A stretch of 8,477 nt of DNA from the NCBI GenBank assembly GCA_959018215.1, contig CAUEKL010000093.1, positions 1-8,477 on the forward strand. The letters are read 5' to 3'. The notes below the pieces were generated by a model, which saw only the letters and a program-made list of their open reading frames with translations, did no database searches and had not been told where the DNA came from. The position numbers were made by a program, and so were the translations under genes. Positions 1 through 6,226 of this stretch are shown here, in pieces. The DNA is from an uncultured Gemmiger sp. (lineage in GTDB: Bacteria > Bacillota > Clostridia > Oscillospirales > Ruminococcaceae). How positions within the stretch are numbered: the stretch's first letter is position 1; every line of letters starts with the position of its first letter.

Positions 1-706
1 CGAAGAGTTCGGAACCGGAGAGGCGGAACTCGATGGGGAACCGGGGGCCCACGGCCTCCCGGACGGATTTCAGCACCTCAATGGCGAAGCGGCAGCGGTT
101 CTCAAGGCATCCGCCGTACTCGTCGGTGCGCTTGTTGAAGTAGGGGGAGAAGAACTGGTTGATGAGCCAGCCGTGGCCGCCGTGGATCATGATCATCTCG
201 AAGCCCGCCCGCTTGGCAAGGCCCGCCACATGGCCGTAGGCTTTGACGATGTCGTCGATCTGCTCCTTGGAGAGGGCCTTCACCGCCACGCCGTCGGGGC
301 GGGTGGTGTCGCTGGGGCCCCACTGGTGCATCTCGTGCTGCTTGGTCTTGTCGGTCATGTAGGTGCCGGCGTACATGCCGGAGTGGGACAGTTCCAGGCT
401 GGGCATGGCGCCGTGGCGGCGGATGGCGTCCGCCGTGTAGGTGGCGGCAGCCAGGGAGTTGAGGATGCTCTCGTCCAGATGGTAGGCGTGGGAACCGTCG
501 GTGGCCGGGTGGACCATGCACTCGGACACGGTGACCGCCGCGGCGCCGCCCTTGGCCCGCAGCTCATAGAAGGCGGTGGACTTGGGGCCGATGCAGCCGT
601 CGTTGGTGATGTCGGTGCCGCCCATGGGCGCGCTGAACATCCGGTTGCGGAAGGTGACGCCCGCGATGGTGATGGGGGCACACAGATGGGGATACTGGTA
701 TTTCAT
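1..706 (-). CDS. Old Yellow Enzyme-family NADH:flavin oxidoreductase (3' end missing)
   Basis: Partial gene: 235 codons are visible and the reading frame runs off the left edge, so the C-terminal part is absent. The protein is the N-terminal FMN-binding TIM barrel of the Old Yellow Enzyme / 2,4-dienoyl-CoA reductase / 2-enoate reductase group, which reduces activated C=C bonds using NAD(P)H. Visible family marks are a PMGG segment near residue 27, ELSHSG (105-110), HGGHGWL (175-181), RTDEYGG (193-199) followed by ENR (202-204), and FRLSGSE (227-233). Trp180 sits where many relatives have Tyr (HGYL). The start is the ATG at 706, preceded by GGAAAGG. It lies only 20 bases after the transporter gene's stop, so the two are probably co-transcribed. 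Whether this is a short (about 360 aa) enzyme or a long one with an extra FAD/NAD domain (BaiCD/2-enoate reductase type) cannot be decided here. Family is secure, substrate is unknown. Confidence 0.9.
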   Translation of the reverse strand, partial: MKYQYPHLCAPITIAGVTFRNRMFSAPMGGTDITNDGCIGPKSTAFYELRAKGGAAAVTVSECMVHPATDGSHAYHLDESILNSLAAATYTADAIRRHGAMPSLELSHSGMYAGTYMTDKTKQHEMHQWGPSDTTRPDGVAVKALSKEQIDDIVKAYGHVAGLAKRAGFEMIMIHGGHGWLINQFFSPYFNKRTDEYGGCLENRCRFAIEVLKSVREAVGPRFPIEFRLSGSELF

Positions 707-726
707 GGTACATTCCTTTCCGGGTT

Positions 727-1332
727 TCAATAAGGCAGTACTTTGCGGTTCAGGGTGGTGTGCATGAGCATGGCGCTGCCGGAATAGAGCATCCAGGCCG
801 CAAAAGCCATGACGCAGACGGCCGCAGGCAGGCGCAGATTGCAAAGGCCCAGGTCGCTCAGGCCCATACAGGCAAAGCCCACGCAGATGACCCCCATAAA
901 GAACGCCATGGAGCCGTTTTTCAGCTGCACAAAAGTAGCCGAGATGCACAGCAGCATGAAGGCGGCAGCGAGGAACGCCGCGCCGTCCACCGGGCCTTTG
1001 ACGGCTTCGATGGCTTCGGGCACCGTGCGCCCGGCGGCGGTGTAGGTGATGACCACCGCGCCCCAGATGCCGTTCTGCACCAGGGTCACACCGGAAAGCA
1101 CGCCGTTGGCCACGGCGCCGATGACGTTGCCCGCCTTGAAGGCCTGCACACTGGTGAGCAGGATCAGCGGGCAGGCGGCCAGCGCCCAGGGCAGCACAGC
1201 GGCCATGGCGGTGGTATCGGCCAGACCGAAGAGCACCGGCCAGAGGGTGAAGAGCACCAGCCCCGTGATGATATTGCCAAGAGGCGTGGGATCAGAAAAA
1301 ACACACACGCTATTTCTATTCTTTTGCTCCAT
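727..1332 (-). CDS. GPR1/FUN34/YaaH (SatP-like) small carboxylate transporter
   Basis: A 201-residue integral membrane protein with about six hydrophobic segments. This matches the usual size of the acetate/succinate uptake family (AceTr; YaaH/SatP in E. coli). The hallmark is the N-terminal SDPTPLG (residues 13-19), equivalent to the family NPAPLG motif just before the first helix, with FKAGN (65-69) matching the conserved loop after helix 2. The family moves acetate, succinate and similar acids across the cytoplasmic membrane, probably with protons. The first Asn of NPxPLG is Ser here. The ATG at 1332 is preceded by GAGG with about seven bases of spacing. It lies 20 bases upstream of the flavin oxidoreductase start and probably heads that two-gene unit, since a 191-base AT-rich gap precedes it. 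Family call is fairly sure from the motif and topology; the transported acid is not determined. Confidence 0.8.
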   Translation of the reverse strand: MEQKNRNSVCVFSDPTPLGNIITGLVLFTLWPVLFGLADTTAMAAVLPWALAACPLILLTSVQAFKAGNVIGAVANGVLSGVTLVQNGIWGAVVITYTAAGRTVPEAIEAVKGPVDGAAFLAAAFMLLCISATFVQLKNGSMAFFMGVICVGFACMGLSDLGLCNLRLPAAVCVMAFAAWMLYSGSAMLMHTTLNRKVLPY

Positions 1333-1523
1333 ACATCTACCTCATTTTCCGTATCATGGAGTATCATAATCCATAAGTGTTTTTTTGCTAGCCACGGTCC
1401 TTGTTTTTCATTACAGCAAATAAATAAGTTGATAATGCTGCGTTATCAATTTGCAACACGTTATACAAATAGCCGCATCATATTTTTGTTCCTGTGCACT
1501 ATCGTTTCATGGAGCGTTTACTC
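1333..1523 (-). promoter_or_regulatory. AT-rich regulatory gap upstream of the transporter/oxidoreductase unit
   Basis: No gene is supported in these 191 bases between the esterase stop and the transporter start. Reading the minus strand, a TATGAT hexamer (positions 1368 down to 1363) is a possible -10 box, but no good -35 stands 16-18 bases upstream. The gap holds a perfect inverted repeat (1429-1449) and a direct repeat of GTATCAT at 1351-1357 and 1361-1367, exactly 10 bases apart, that is one helical turn. I see no convincing terminator behind the esterase. The gap therefore most likely carries the promoter and operator of the transporter gene. Confidence 0.5.
1429..1449. repeat. Perfect 7-bp inverted repeat, candidate operator
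   Basis: TTGATAA (1429-1435) and TTATCAA (1443-1449) are perfect reverse complements around the 7-base centre TGCTGCG. The size and AT-rich arms resemble a dimeric transcription-factor site, and it contains the T-N11-A spacing usual for LysR-type regulators. It lies about 100 bases upstream of the transporter start on the minus strand. It has no flanking T-tract and few G/C pairs, so a terminator is unlikely. Which regulator binds is unknown. Confidence 0.5.
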
Positions 1524-2396
1524 TCATACATGATCGGCAATAAAGCGTTGTAAAAGATCTAGGCCCTCCTGCCATTCGCCGTTTCGATTTAGCGTAAAAC
1601 CATGCAAACTATTTACAAAACGGCGCAACGTCACATTGACCCCTGAACGCGCCAGCTTCAGGGCGAATTCTTCGGCTTCGAAGCACAGACCATCCCTGCC
1701 ACAGGTCATAACAAGTGTTTCGGGGAATTTAGTCAACTGCTCGGCACTTGCAAAAAGTGGTGAAGCGTAAGGATCACGTGCAATCTCAGGGTCGACATAA
1801 AAAGCATTATAGGTGCGCGCCACCTCCGTAGGCATATCTCCCTCAATGCGAGGTTTCTTGGCCGGATCTGTGTGTAAATCCATAGGACTGAAACTAACCG
1901 CAAGTGCTGCGGGTTTGAACGCACCAGTTTCGCCTGCGCGCATACAGACGGTTGTGGCCAGATTTCCGCCGGCACTATGCCCTACCAATGCAATGCGTTT
2001 TCGATCCACTCCAAGCTCTTCAGCGTGCTCAAATGCATACCGCACCACATGATAGCTCTCCCGCACTGCCTGGGGAAAGACCGATTCCGGCGCCAGAGAA
2101 TAGTCCACATCCCACACCAGGCAGCGGTAGGTCATTGCCATCCGGCTGCAAAACAGGCGATCCTTATTGAGCCGCCCCTTGATGAAGCCGCCCCCGTGGA
2201 AATGGATGATCATAGGGCAAGGGGTCTGCAGTGTTTCGGGCGTCAGGCGGTAAATATGCACCGGACCTGCTTCGGTGGACAGGGTGAACTCCTCCTGCCG
2301 GGCAGGATATTGTGCCAGTTCTTCGGGGGTAACCAGGCCGTAGGTTTCGCGGCTGCGCATCCGGCGGGCCTGTTCGCATTTTTCTTCATATGTCAT
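1524..2396 (-). CDS. Alpha/beta-hydrolase esterase (hormone-sensitive-lipase-like)
   Basis: A 290-residue soluble hydrolase of the alpha/beta-hydrolase-3 (HSL/acetyl-esterase) type, which cleaves short-chain carboxylic esters. The oxyanion-hole motif HGGG is at 67-70, the nucleophile elbow GHSAGG puts Ser141 as the nucleophile, Asp235 (in CGRDG) is the likely acid and His265 (in LHGF) the base. No signal peptide is seen, so it is probably cytoplasmic. The elbow has His where the HSL family usually has Asp (GDSAGG). The frame is open to a TTG at 2423, but the ATG at 2396 is preferred because GAAGG (2410-2406) lies about nine bases ahead of it. A hairpin terminator separates it from the permease upstream, so it may be expressed separately or by read-through. 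Its base composition is more AT-rich than the enolase-type genes. Family and triad are clear; the substrate is not. Confidence 0.88.
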   Translation of the reverse strand: MTYEEKCEQARRMRSRETYGLVTPEELAQYPARQEEFTLSTEAGPVHIYRLTPETLQTPCPMIIHFHGGGFIKGRLNKDRLFCSRMAMTYRCLVWDVDYSLAPESVFPQAVRESYHVVRYAFEHAEELGVDRKRIALVGHSAGGNLATTVCMRAGETGAFKPAALAVSFSPMDLHTDPAKKPRIEGDMPTEVARTYNAFYVDPEIARDPYASPLFASAEQLTKFPETLVMTCGRDGLCFEAEEFALKLARSGVNVTLRRFVNSLHGFTLNRNGEWQEGLDLLQRFIADHV

Positions 2397-2399
2397 AAG

Positions 2400-2414
2400 G
2401 AAAGACCTTCTTTC
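2400..2414 (-). promoter_or_regulatory. Small hairpin enclosing the esterase ribosome-binding site
   Basis: On the transcribed strand GAAAGA and TCTTTC form a perfect 6-bp stem around a 3-base AGG loop, so the Shine-Dalgarno GAAGG is partly in the stem and partly in the loop. The stem ends four bases before the ATG at 2396. It is mostly A-U and weak, so any effect on translation is an inference. Confidence 0.4.
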
Positions 2415-2423
2415 TGTATACAA

Positions 2424-2460
2424 AAGCAGGGGCCGGGCCGCTACGCGGCGGACCGGCCCC
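2424..2460 (-). terminator. GC-rich hairpin terminator after the SLC13-type permease
   Basis: GGGGCCGG (2429-2436) pairs perfectly with CCGGCCCC (2453-2460). An inner GCCGC (2437-2441) pairs with GCGGC (2445-2449) around a 3-base loop, leaving a 3-base bulge (2450-2452). On the minus strand the stem is followed by TGCTTTTG, a short U-tract. It lies 18 bases past the permease stop codon. The U-tract is modest, so termination may be incomplete and allow read-through into the esterase. Confidence 0.7.
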
Positions 2461-2477
2461 CTCAGGAGGAGAGGCTT

Positions 2478-3761
2478 TTACAGCGGGAATACGGTCATTA
2501 CCCAGCCCACCGTGAAGATGCAGCAGAGGATTGCCAGAATCCAGGACTGCTTGAACATGGAGCGCTGGTCGTAGCCGCCGCATTCCATCATATAGGGGAT
2601 GGCTGCGGTGGCCATGGGAGTCATGAAGGCCGACAGGCAGGCGGCCTGGATGACGATCATCAGACCCACGGGGTTGGCGCCGATGGCGGCGCAGGTGGCA
2701 ATGGCAATGGGGTGGAAGATCAGCATGGTGCCGCGGTTCTGCATGACCTGGGTCAGCACGAAGGGCACGATGAAGAAGATGAAGCCCACAATGTAGGAGT
2801 TGCCGTTGACGGCAGCCACCAGATTGGAGATATAGCCGCCGATGAGTTCCCCGGCGCCGGTGGAGCTGAGAGCCCCCGACATAGCCAGCGCACCGACGAT
2901 GAGCAGCAGCATGCTCATGGGCAAAGCGCCGGTGGCCTCACGGGGTTTCAGCACCCCGAAAACCACCATGGCCAGCGCGCCGATGACGGTGATCTCCCAG
3001 TTCTGCAGGCCCAGAGTCTGGGCAAACATGAGGGCCAGCGCATCGGCAAAAAAGATGATGATGCCGGCGTATTCCTGGAAAGGTTTGAGCGGTTCCTTGC
3101 CTTTGGAAGCGCTGACCGGCGCGGCGATGGCCACGATGGGCTCATCGGGAGCCAGCTTGGTTGCAAAGAAGGCACAATAGATCACGCAGACGATGAGCAG
3201 AGGCAAGCGGCCAATCATGGGGTCAAAGAAGCCAACCAGATGGTCCACATAGCCGTAGCTTTCCAGGTAGCCGTTGAGTTCGGCGGAGACGGTGGCCCCG
3301 GCGCCGATGGGCAGGGTGCAGCAGGTAACGACGGTGACCACGCCCAGCGGGAACATGACCTTGGAGGGCTTGTAGCCCATACTCTCGGCAGAAGCCATCA
3401 GCATGGGGGCCACGATGCCCATGGCCACGATGGGGCTCTGGATGAACTGGCTGAGCAGCATGCCGATGAGCACATAGCCCAGCATGAGTTTGTTCAGGCT
3501 GCCCTTGGCCACCCGGGAAATACCATTGGCCACATTGGTGCAGAACTGGGTACGGTTGAAACCGGCGGCGACCACGCACATGCCGGCAATCATGATGACG
3601 TTGTTGTTGGCAAAATAGGCCAGGCCCTCTTCGGCAGACATACAGCCGGTGAGGATCAGCGCCATCATCGAGAGCAGCGATACCGTGGCCAGGCTGAAAA
3701 AGTTGGTACAGAAACCGATCACCATCAATGCAAAGATGATCAGGCAGATGGTCAGTGTCAT
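2478..3761 (-). CDS. SLC13/DASS-type (ion transporter superfamily) carboxylate permease
   Basis: A 427-residue, very hydrophobic protein with roughly 10-12 membrane segments, the usual size for the divalent anion:sodium symporter (SLC13/DASS) and related ion-transporter families, which bring di- and tricarboxylates or sulfate into the cell. Two internally related halves each carry a re-entrant-like motif: QSPIVAMGIVAPM (108-120) and QNRGTMLIFHP (341-351), the latter followed by a conserved MTPMATAAIPYMM (380-392). These replace the SNT motifs of classical SLC13 members, so the coupling ion and substrate are uncertain. A hydrophilic loop near 201-226 separates the halves. The ATG at 3761 follows AGGGG with about nine bases of spacing. 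The gene starts 25 bases after the stop of the second enolase-type gene, so it belongs to the same operon. It probably imports the acid that the two dehydratases use; this is inferred from context. Confidence 0.82.
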   Translation of the reverse strand: MTLTICLIIFALMVIGFCTNFFSLATVSLLSMMALILTGCMSAEEGLAYFANNNVIMIAGMCVVAAGFNRTQFCTNVANGISRVAKGSLNKLMLGYVLIGMLLSQFIQSPIVAMGIVAPMLMASAESMGYKPSKVMFPLGVVTVVTCCTLPIGAGATVSAELNGYLESYGYVDHLVGFFDPMIGRLPLLIVCVIYCAFFATKLAPDEPIVAIAAPVSASKGKEPLKPFQEYAGIIIFFADALALMFAQTLGLQNWEITVIGALAMVVFGVLKPREATGALPMSMLLLIVGALAMSGALSSTGAGELIGGYISNLVAAVNGNSYIVGFIFFIVPFVLTQVMQNRGTMLIFHPIAIATCAAIGANPVGLMIVIQAACLSAFMTPMATAAIPYMMECGGYDQRSMFKQSWILAILCCIFTVGWVMTVFPL

Positions 3762-3786
3762 GATGTTTTTCCCCTTTTTTCTTGTA

Positions 3787-4962
3787 TTACTGGTCGCAGA
3801 TGGAACCGTCGGCGTTGAGGCGGGTCATCACCGTGTGAGGACGGAACGGGAATTTTTCCTCCACGTCGGGGATGAGATCGATACCGATGCCCGGTTCCTG
3901 GGGCACCTCCAGATACCCGTCGCGGAACGCCGGAATCTGGTCCACCATATCGCATTGGCGCAGTTTGACGCCGCTGCCGGTCAGGTGGTCGGCGGTAGAG
4001 GCCGCGTAGGGGTTGGGATACTCACAGACGGCAATGTTGTCGGTGGCGGCGCAGAATTGCAGCACCGCGTTGGTCATAACAGGGCTCAGCGGGTTGTGGG
4101 GCACCAGGCTGGCGTGGTGGGCCTCCGCCACGGCGGCGATCTTCTTCGCCCCCGTAAAGCCGCCGCACACTCCCAGAGAAGCCCGCACATAACTGCACGC
4201 GCCGCGCGTCAACAGCATTTCGAATTCATGCACCGTGTGGATACGCTCGCCGGTGGCGATGGGAATGCGGCATTTCTTTGCTGTTTCAGCCATAGCGTCA
4301 AAGTTGTCGGGCCGGATGGGGTCCTCGAGGAACATGGGGTTGTAGGGTTCCAGCCGGGCGCTGAGCTGCACGGCCAGCCCCGGTTCCAGCCGGCGGTGGA
4401 GTTCCAGGCAGAGGTCCACTTCCTGGCCCACTGCTTCCCGGATTTTGGCGATGCGGCGCTCGGCTTTATAGAGCATGGCCGCGTTGCCATCCCGATAGGG
4501 GCTGGTGCGGGGTTCGTCCAGGTAGGGATTCAGGTGCCCCAGGGCGGTATAGCCCTCCTCCACACCGCGGATGGCGTTTTCCACCAGTTCCTCCTCGGTG
4601 CGGCCCGCCGTGTGGTTGTACACACGGACCTTATCCCGGCAGCGGCCGCCCAGCAGCTTGTACACCGGCACATCATAGGCTTTGCCGGCGATATCCCACA
4701 GGGCAATGTCCACCGCGGACAGCGCTCCCATGACGGCAGCTCCCCGGAAGTGGGAGAAGCGGTAGAGATACTGCCAGTGATGCTCAATATCCAGCGGGTC
4801 CTTGCCCACAAGGTAGTCGGCAAAGACATCGATGGCCCGCGCACTGGCTTCCAGGAAGCCCCAGGCGCCGCTCTCGCCCAGACCGGTGAGACCTTCGTCG
4901 GTATAGATCTTGCAGAAAACGCTGCGGTTGGCCCGCAGCACCTGTACTTTGGTGATTTTCAT
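3787..4962 (-). CDS. Enolase-superfamily dehydratase, galactonate-dehydratase-like, with altered active site
   Basis: A 391-residue member of the mandelate racemase/muconate lactonizing enzyme group: an alpha+beta capping domain (about 1-120 plus the C-terminus) around a TIM barrel. Barrel motifs follow D-galactonate dehydratase: ELHRRLEP (187-194, compare DFHGR), FLEDP (211-215), ATGER (236-240), PHNPLSP (288-294) and CEYP (313-316). Expected roles are metal ligands Glu187, Glu213 and Glu239, with His189 and His289 as acid/base. Three differences stand out. The first metal ligand is Glu rather than Asp; the KxK lysines of the second barrel strand are missing (ALGHL, 140-144); and the Asp of the His-Asp dyad is Ser262 (RASLGVCGG). 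The ATG at 4962 follows GAGGAGG by seven bases, and that site overlaps the end of the preceding gene (11-base gap), so the two are translated from one message. Likely a sugar-acid dehydratase; substrate unassigned. Confidence 0.88.
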   Translation of the reverse strand: MKITKVQVLRANRSVFCKIYTDEGLTGLGESGAWGFLEASARAIDVFADYLVGKDPLDIEHHWQYLYRFSHFRGAAVMGALSAVDIALWDIAGKAYDVPVYKLLGGRCRDKVRVYNHTAGRTEEELVENAIRGVEEGYTALGHLNPYLDEPRTSPYRDGNAAMLYKAERRIAKIREAVGQEVDLCLELHRRLEPGLAVQLSARLEPYNPMFLEDPIRPDNFDAMAETAKKCRIPIATGERIHTVHEFEMLLTRGACSYVRASLGVCGGFTGAKKIAAVAEAHHASLVPHNPLSPVMTNAVLQFCAATDNIAVCEYPNPYAASTADHLTGSGVKLRQCDMVDQIPAFRDGYLEVPQEPGIGIDLIPDVEEKFPFRPHTVMTRLNADGSICDQ

Positions 4963-4973
4963 GGCGCGCCTCC

Positions 4974-6050
4974 TCAGCCGATGCGGTAGTCCTTGAGGAC
5001 TTCCCGGTTGATGTCCAGCCCCACGCCGGGCGCCTGGCTGGGGCTGACCGTGCCGTCCGCATTGAAAGTCACCGGATTGAGGAAGGCCTCATAGACCTTG
5101 GCGTCATACTGGGGCGGGTAGAACTCGGCAAAATTCACGTTGGGTACCGCACAGTCCAGATGCACGTGGAGCTGCTGCTGGCCGTGGGGGCTCATGACCA
5201 GGCCGTTGGCGTCCGCCATACCGGCAATTTTCATGTACTCGGTAACGCCGCCCAGGCTGGCCGCATCGGGGTTGAGGATGCTCACCGCCTGGGTGTTGAT
5301 GAGGTCCCGGAATCCGAACCGGGTGACCTCGTTTTCCCCTGCCGCCAGCGGAACGGGGCTTTTGGCCGCCACCTTGCGGTAGCCGTCGTAGTCGTCGGCA
5401 TCCACCGGCTCCTCAAACCAGTAGGGGTGATATTCCTCCACCATCTTGGCGAACTCGATGGCCTCAAAAAAGCGGTAGGCACAGTTGGCATCCAGCATCA
5501 GCACCGTGTCGTCGCCGATGGCCTCCCGCACCGCCTTGACGCGCTGGGCATCCTCCCGCAGGGAAAGAGCCCCCACCTTCATTTTCACGGCGTTCACGCC
5601 CCAGCTTTTGTACTCCAGCATCTCCTGCTGGAGTTCCCGCAGGCCCTTGCCTTCGGCGTAGTAACCGCCCGCCACATAGCAGGGGATCTTTTCCCGGTAG
5701 CCGCCCAGCAGCCGGTAGAGCGGCATACCCGCCACCTTGGCCTTGATGTCCCACAGGGCAATGTCGATGGCCGAAACCGTCTTGCAGCTGGTACCCCGGC
5801 GGCCGATGAACTTGGGCACATAGGTCTTCTGCCACAACCGCTCGATGTTCAGCGGGTCCTCGCCCAGAATGGCTTTGCCCATGCTGTCGGCAAACTCGAT
5901 GGCCCAGCTGCATCCGTAGCCGGTGACGCCTTCGTCGGTTTCGATGACCAGCAGGTTCAGGTCATTGTGGGTGTAAACATGTTTGCCGTTGGCGATGGGC
6001 TTGGCCTTGGGCCAGCGGTATTTTTCGGTGTACACTTTGGTAATTTTCAA
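4974..6050 (-). CDS. Enolase-superfamily (mandelate-racemase-type) acid sugar dehydratase
   Basis: A 358-residue mandelate racemase/muconate lactonizing enzyme homologue with the full catalytic set visible: KMK (Lys156, Lys158) on the second barrel strand, metal ligands Asp187 (LMLDAN), Glu213 (WFEEP) and Glu239 (AAGEN), the His289-Asp262 dyad (SPHG, NPDAASLGG) and Glu309 (FAEF). This is the pattern of L-rhamnonate, galactarate/talarate and related acid sugar dehydratases or racemases, which remove the proton next to a carboxylate. The frame is open to an ATG at 6098, but that codon has no ribosome-binding site and lies in the promoter region. AAAGGAGG sits seven bases ahead of a TTG at 6050, giving MKITKV, the same opening as the neighbouring paralogue. 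A GTG at 6053 is an alternative, and an ATG at 6057 is out of frame. It is first in the operon and divergent from the LysR gene that probably controls it. Confidence 0.9.
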   Translation of the reverse strand: MKITKVYTEKYRWPKAKPIANGKHVYTHNDLNLLVIETDEGVTGYGCSWAIEFADSMGKAILGEDPLNIERLWQKTYVPKFIGRRGTSCKTVSAIDIALWDIKAKVAGMPLYRLLGGYREKIPCYVAGGYYAEGKGLRELQQEMLEYKSWGVNAVKMKVGALSLREDAQRVKAVREAIGDDTVLMLDANCAYRFFEAIEFAKMVEEYHPYWFEEPVDADDYDGYRKVAAKSPVPLAAGENEVTRFGFRDLINTQAVSILNPDAASLGGVTEYMKIAGMADANGLVMSPHGQQQLHVHLDCAVPNVNFAEFYPPQYDAKVYEAFLNPVTFNADGTVSPSQAPGVGLDINREVLKDYRIG

Positions 6051-6132
6051 CACGCATCCTCCTTTGCGTTTTTTCGACGCTTTCCGTGTCCACAGCATAC
6101 GGCTGCACGCCGCAAATCGTCCAATATACGTT

Positions 6133-6164
6133 ATTTATCAGGCAATAAATTTGTTTAATTTGCC
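6133..6164. promoter_or_regulatory. Overlapping inverted repeats, candidate LysR binding site
   Basis: ATTTAT (6133-6138) and ATAAAT (6145-6150) are perfect reverse complements around CAGGCA. Overlapping them, GGCAA (6141-6145) and TTGCC (6160-6164) form a second, wider inverted repeat. Together they could be the recognition and activation sites of the divergent LysR protein. The second repeat covers part of the -35 hexamer of the LysR promoter, which fits autoregulation. Binding itself is inferred. Confidence 0.45.
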
Positions 6165-6213
6165 TCGCACCTGCCGGTTGTGCTATACTGCATACAGGGA
6201 AAGTGCCTGCAAC

Positions 6214-6219
6214 GGAGGG
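6214..6219 (+). promoter_or_regulatory. Ribosome-binding site deciding the LysR start
   Basis: GGAGGG stands seven bases ahead of the ATG at 6227. The same frame is open upstream to a GTG at 6203, but that codon lies before this site, so the ATG is the better start. Confidence 0.75.
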
Positions 6220-6226
6220 ATGGTAT

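Larger units (their letters stand above)
6051..6226. promoter_or_regulatory. Divergent promoter region between the dehydratase operon and lysR
   Basis: A 176-base intergenic region. For the LysR gene, TTGCCT (6160-6165) and TATACT (6184-6189) are 18 bases apart, and TGC directly before the latter makes an extended -10. For the minus-strand operon, TATATT (6128 down to 6123) is a possible -10 with only a poor -35, as expected of a promoter that needs an activator. Two overlapping inverted repeats lie between the two -10 boxes. Divergent placement with a shared operator is the classical LysR arrangement. Confidence 0.6.

Noticed and set aside
1511..1523. Short GAG...CTC hairpin just past the esterase stop as a terminator
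   Set aside because: Only three to four base pairs and no adjoining U-tract on the minus strand.
2397..2423. Nine-codon extension of the esterase from a TTG at 2423
   Set aside because: It would place the Shine-Dalgarno sequence inside the coding region; the ATG at 2396 has that site at the right distance.
1977..3818. Very long plus-strand open frame (about 613 codons) opposite the esterase and permease genes
   Set aside because: Its translation is rich in His, Gly, Asp and Gln with no recognisable domain, and it lies opposite two genes with clear family motifs and ribosome-binding sites. It is an antisense by-product of GC-biased codon use.
3649..4989. Plus-strand open frame (about 446 codons) opposite the second enolase-type gene
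   Set aside because: It mirrors a gene with clear dehydratase motifs, has no convincing ribosome-binding site and shows no domain of its own.
6051..6098. Sixteen-codon N-terminal extension of the first enolase-type protein from an ATG at 6098
   Set aside because: No ribosome-binding site precedes it, it runs through the promoter region, and AAAGGAGG is placed correctly for the TTG at 6050, which restores the MKITKV opening.
5160..6158. Plus-strand open frame (about 332 codons) opposite the first enolase-type gene
   Set aside because: Shadow of the minus-strand gene: the His/Val/Gly-rich translation has no family resemblance.
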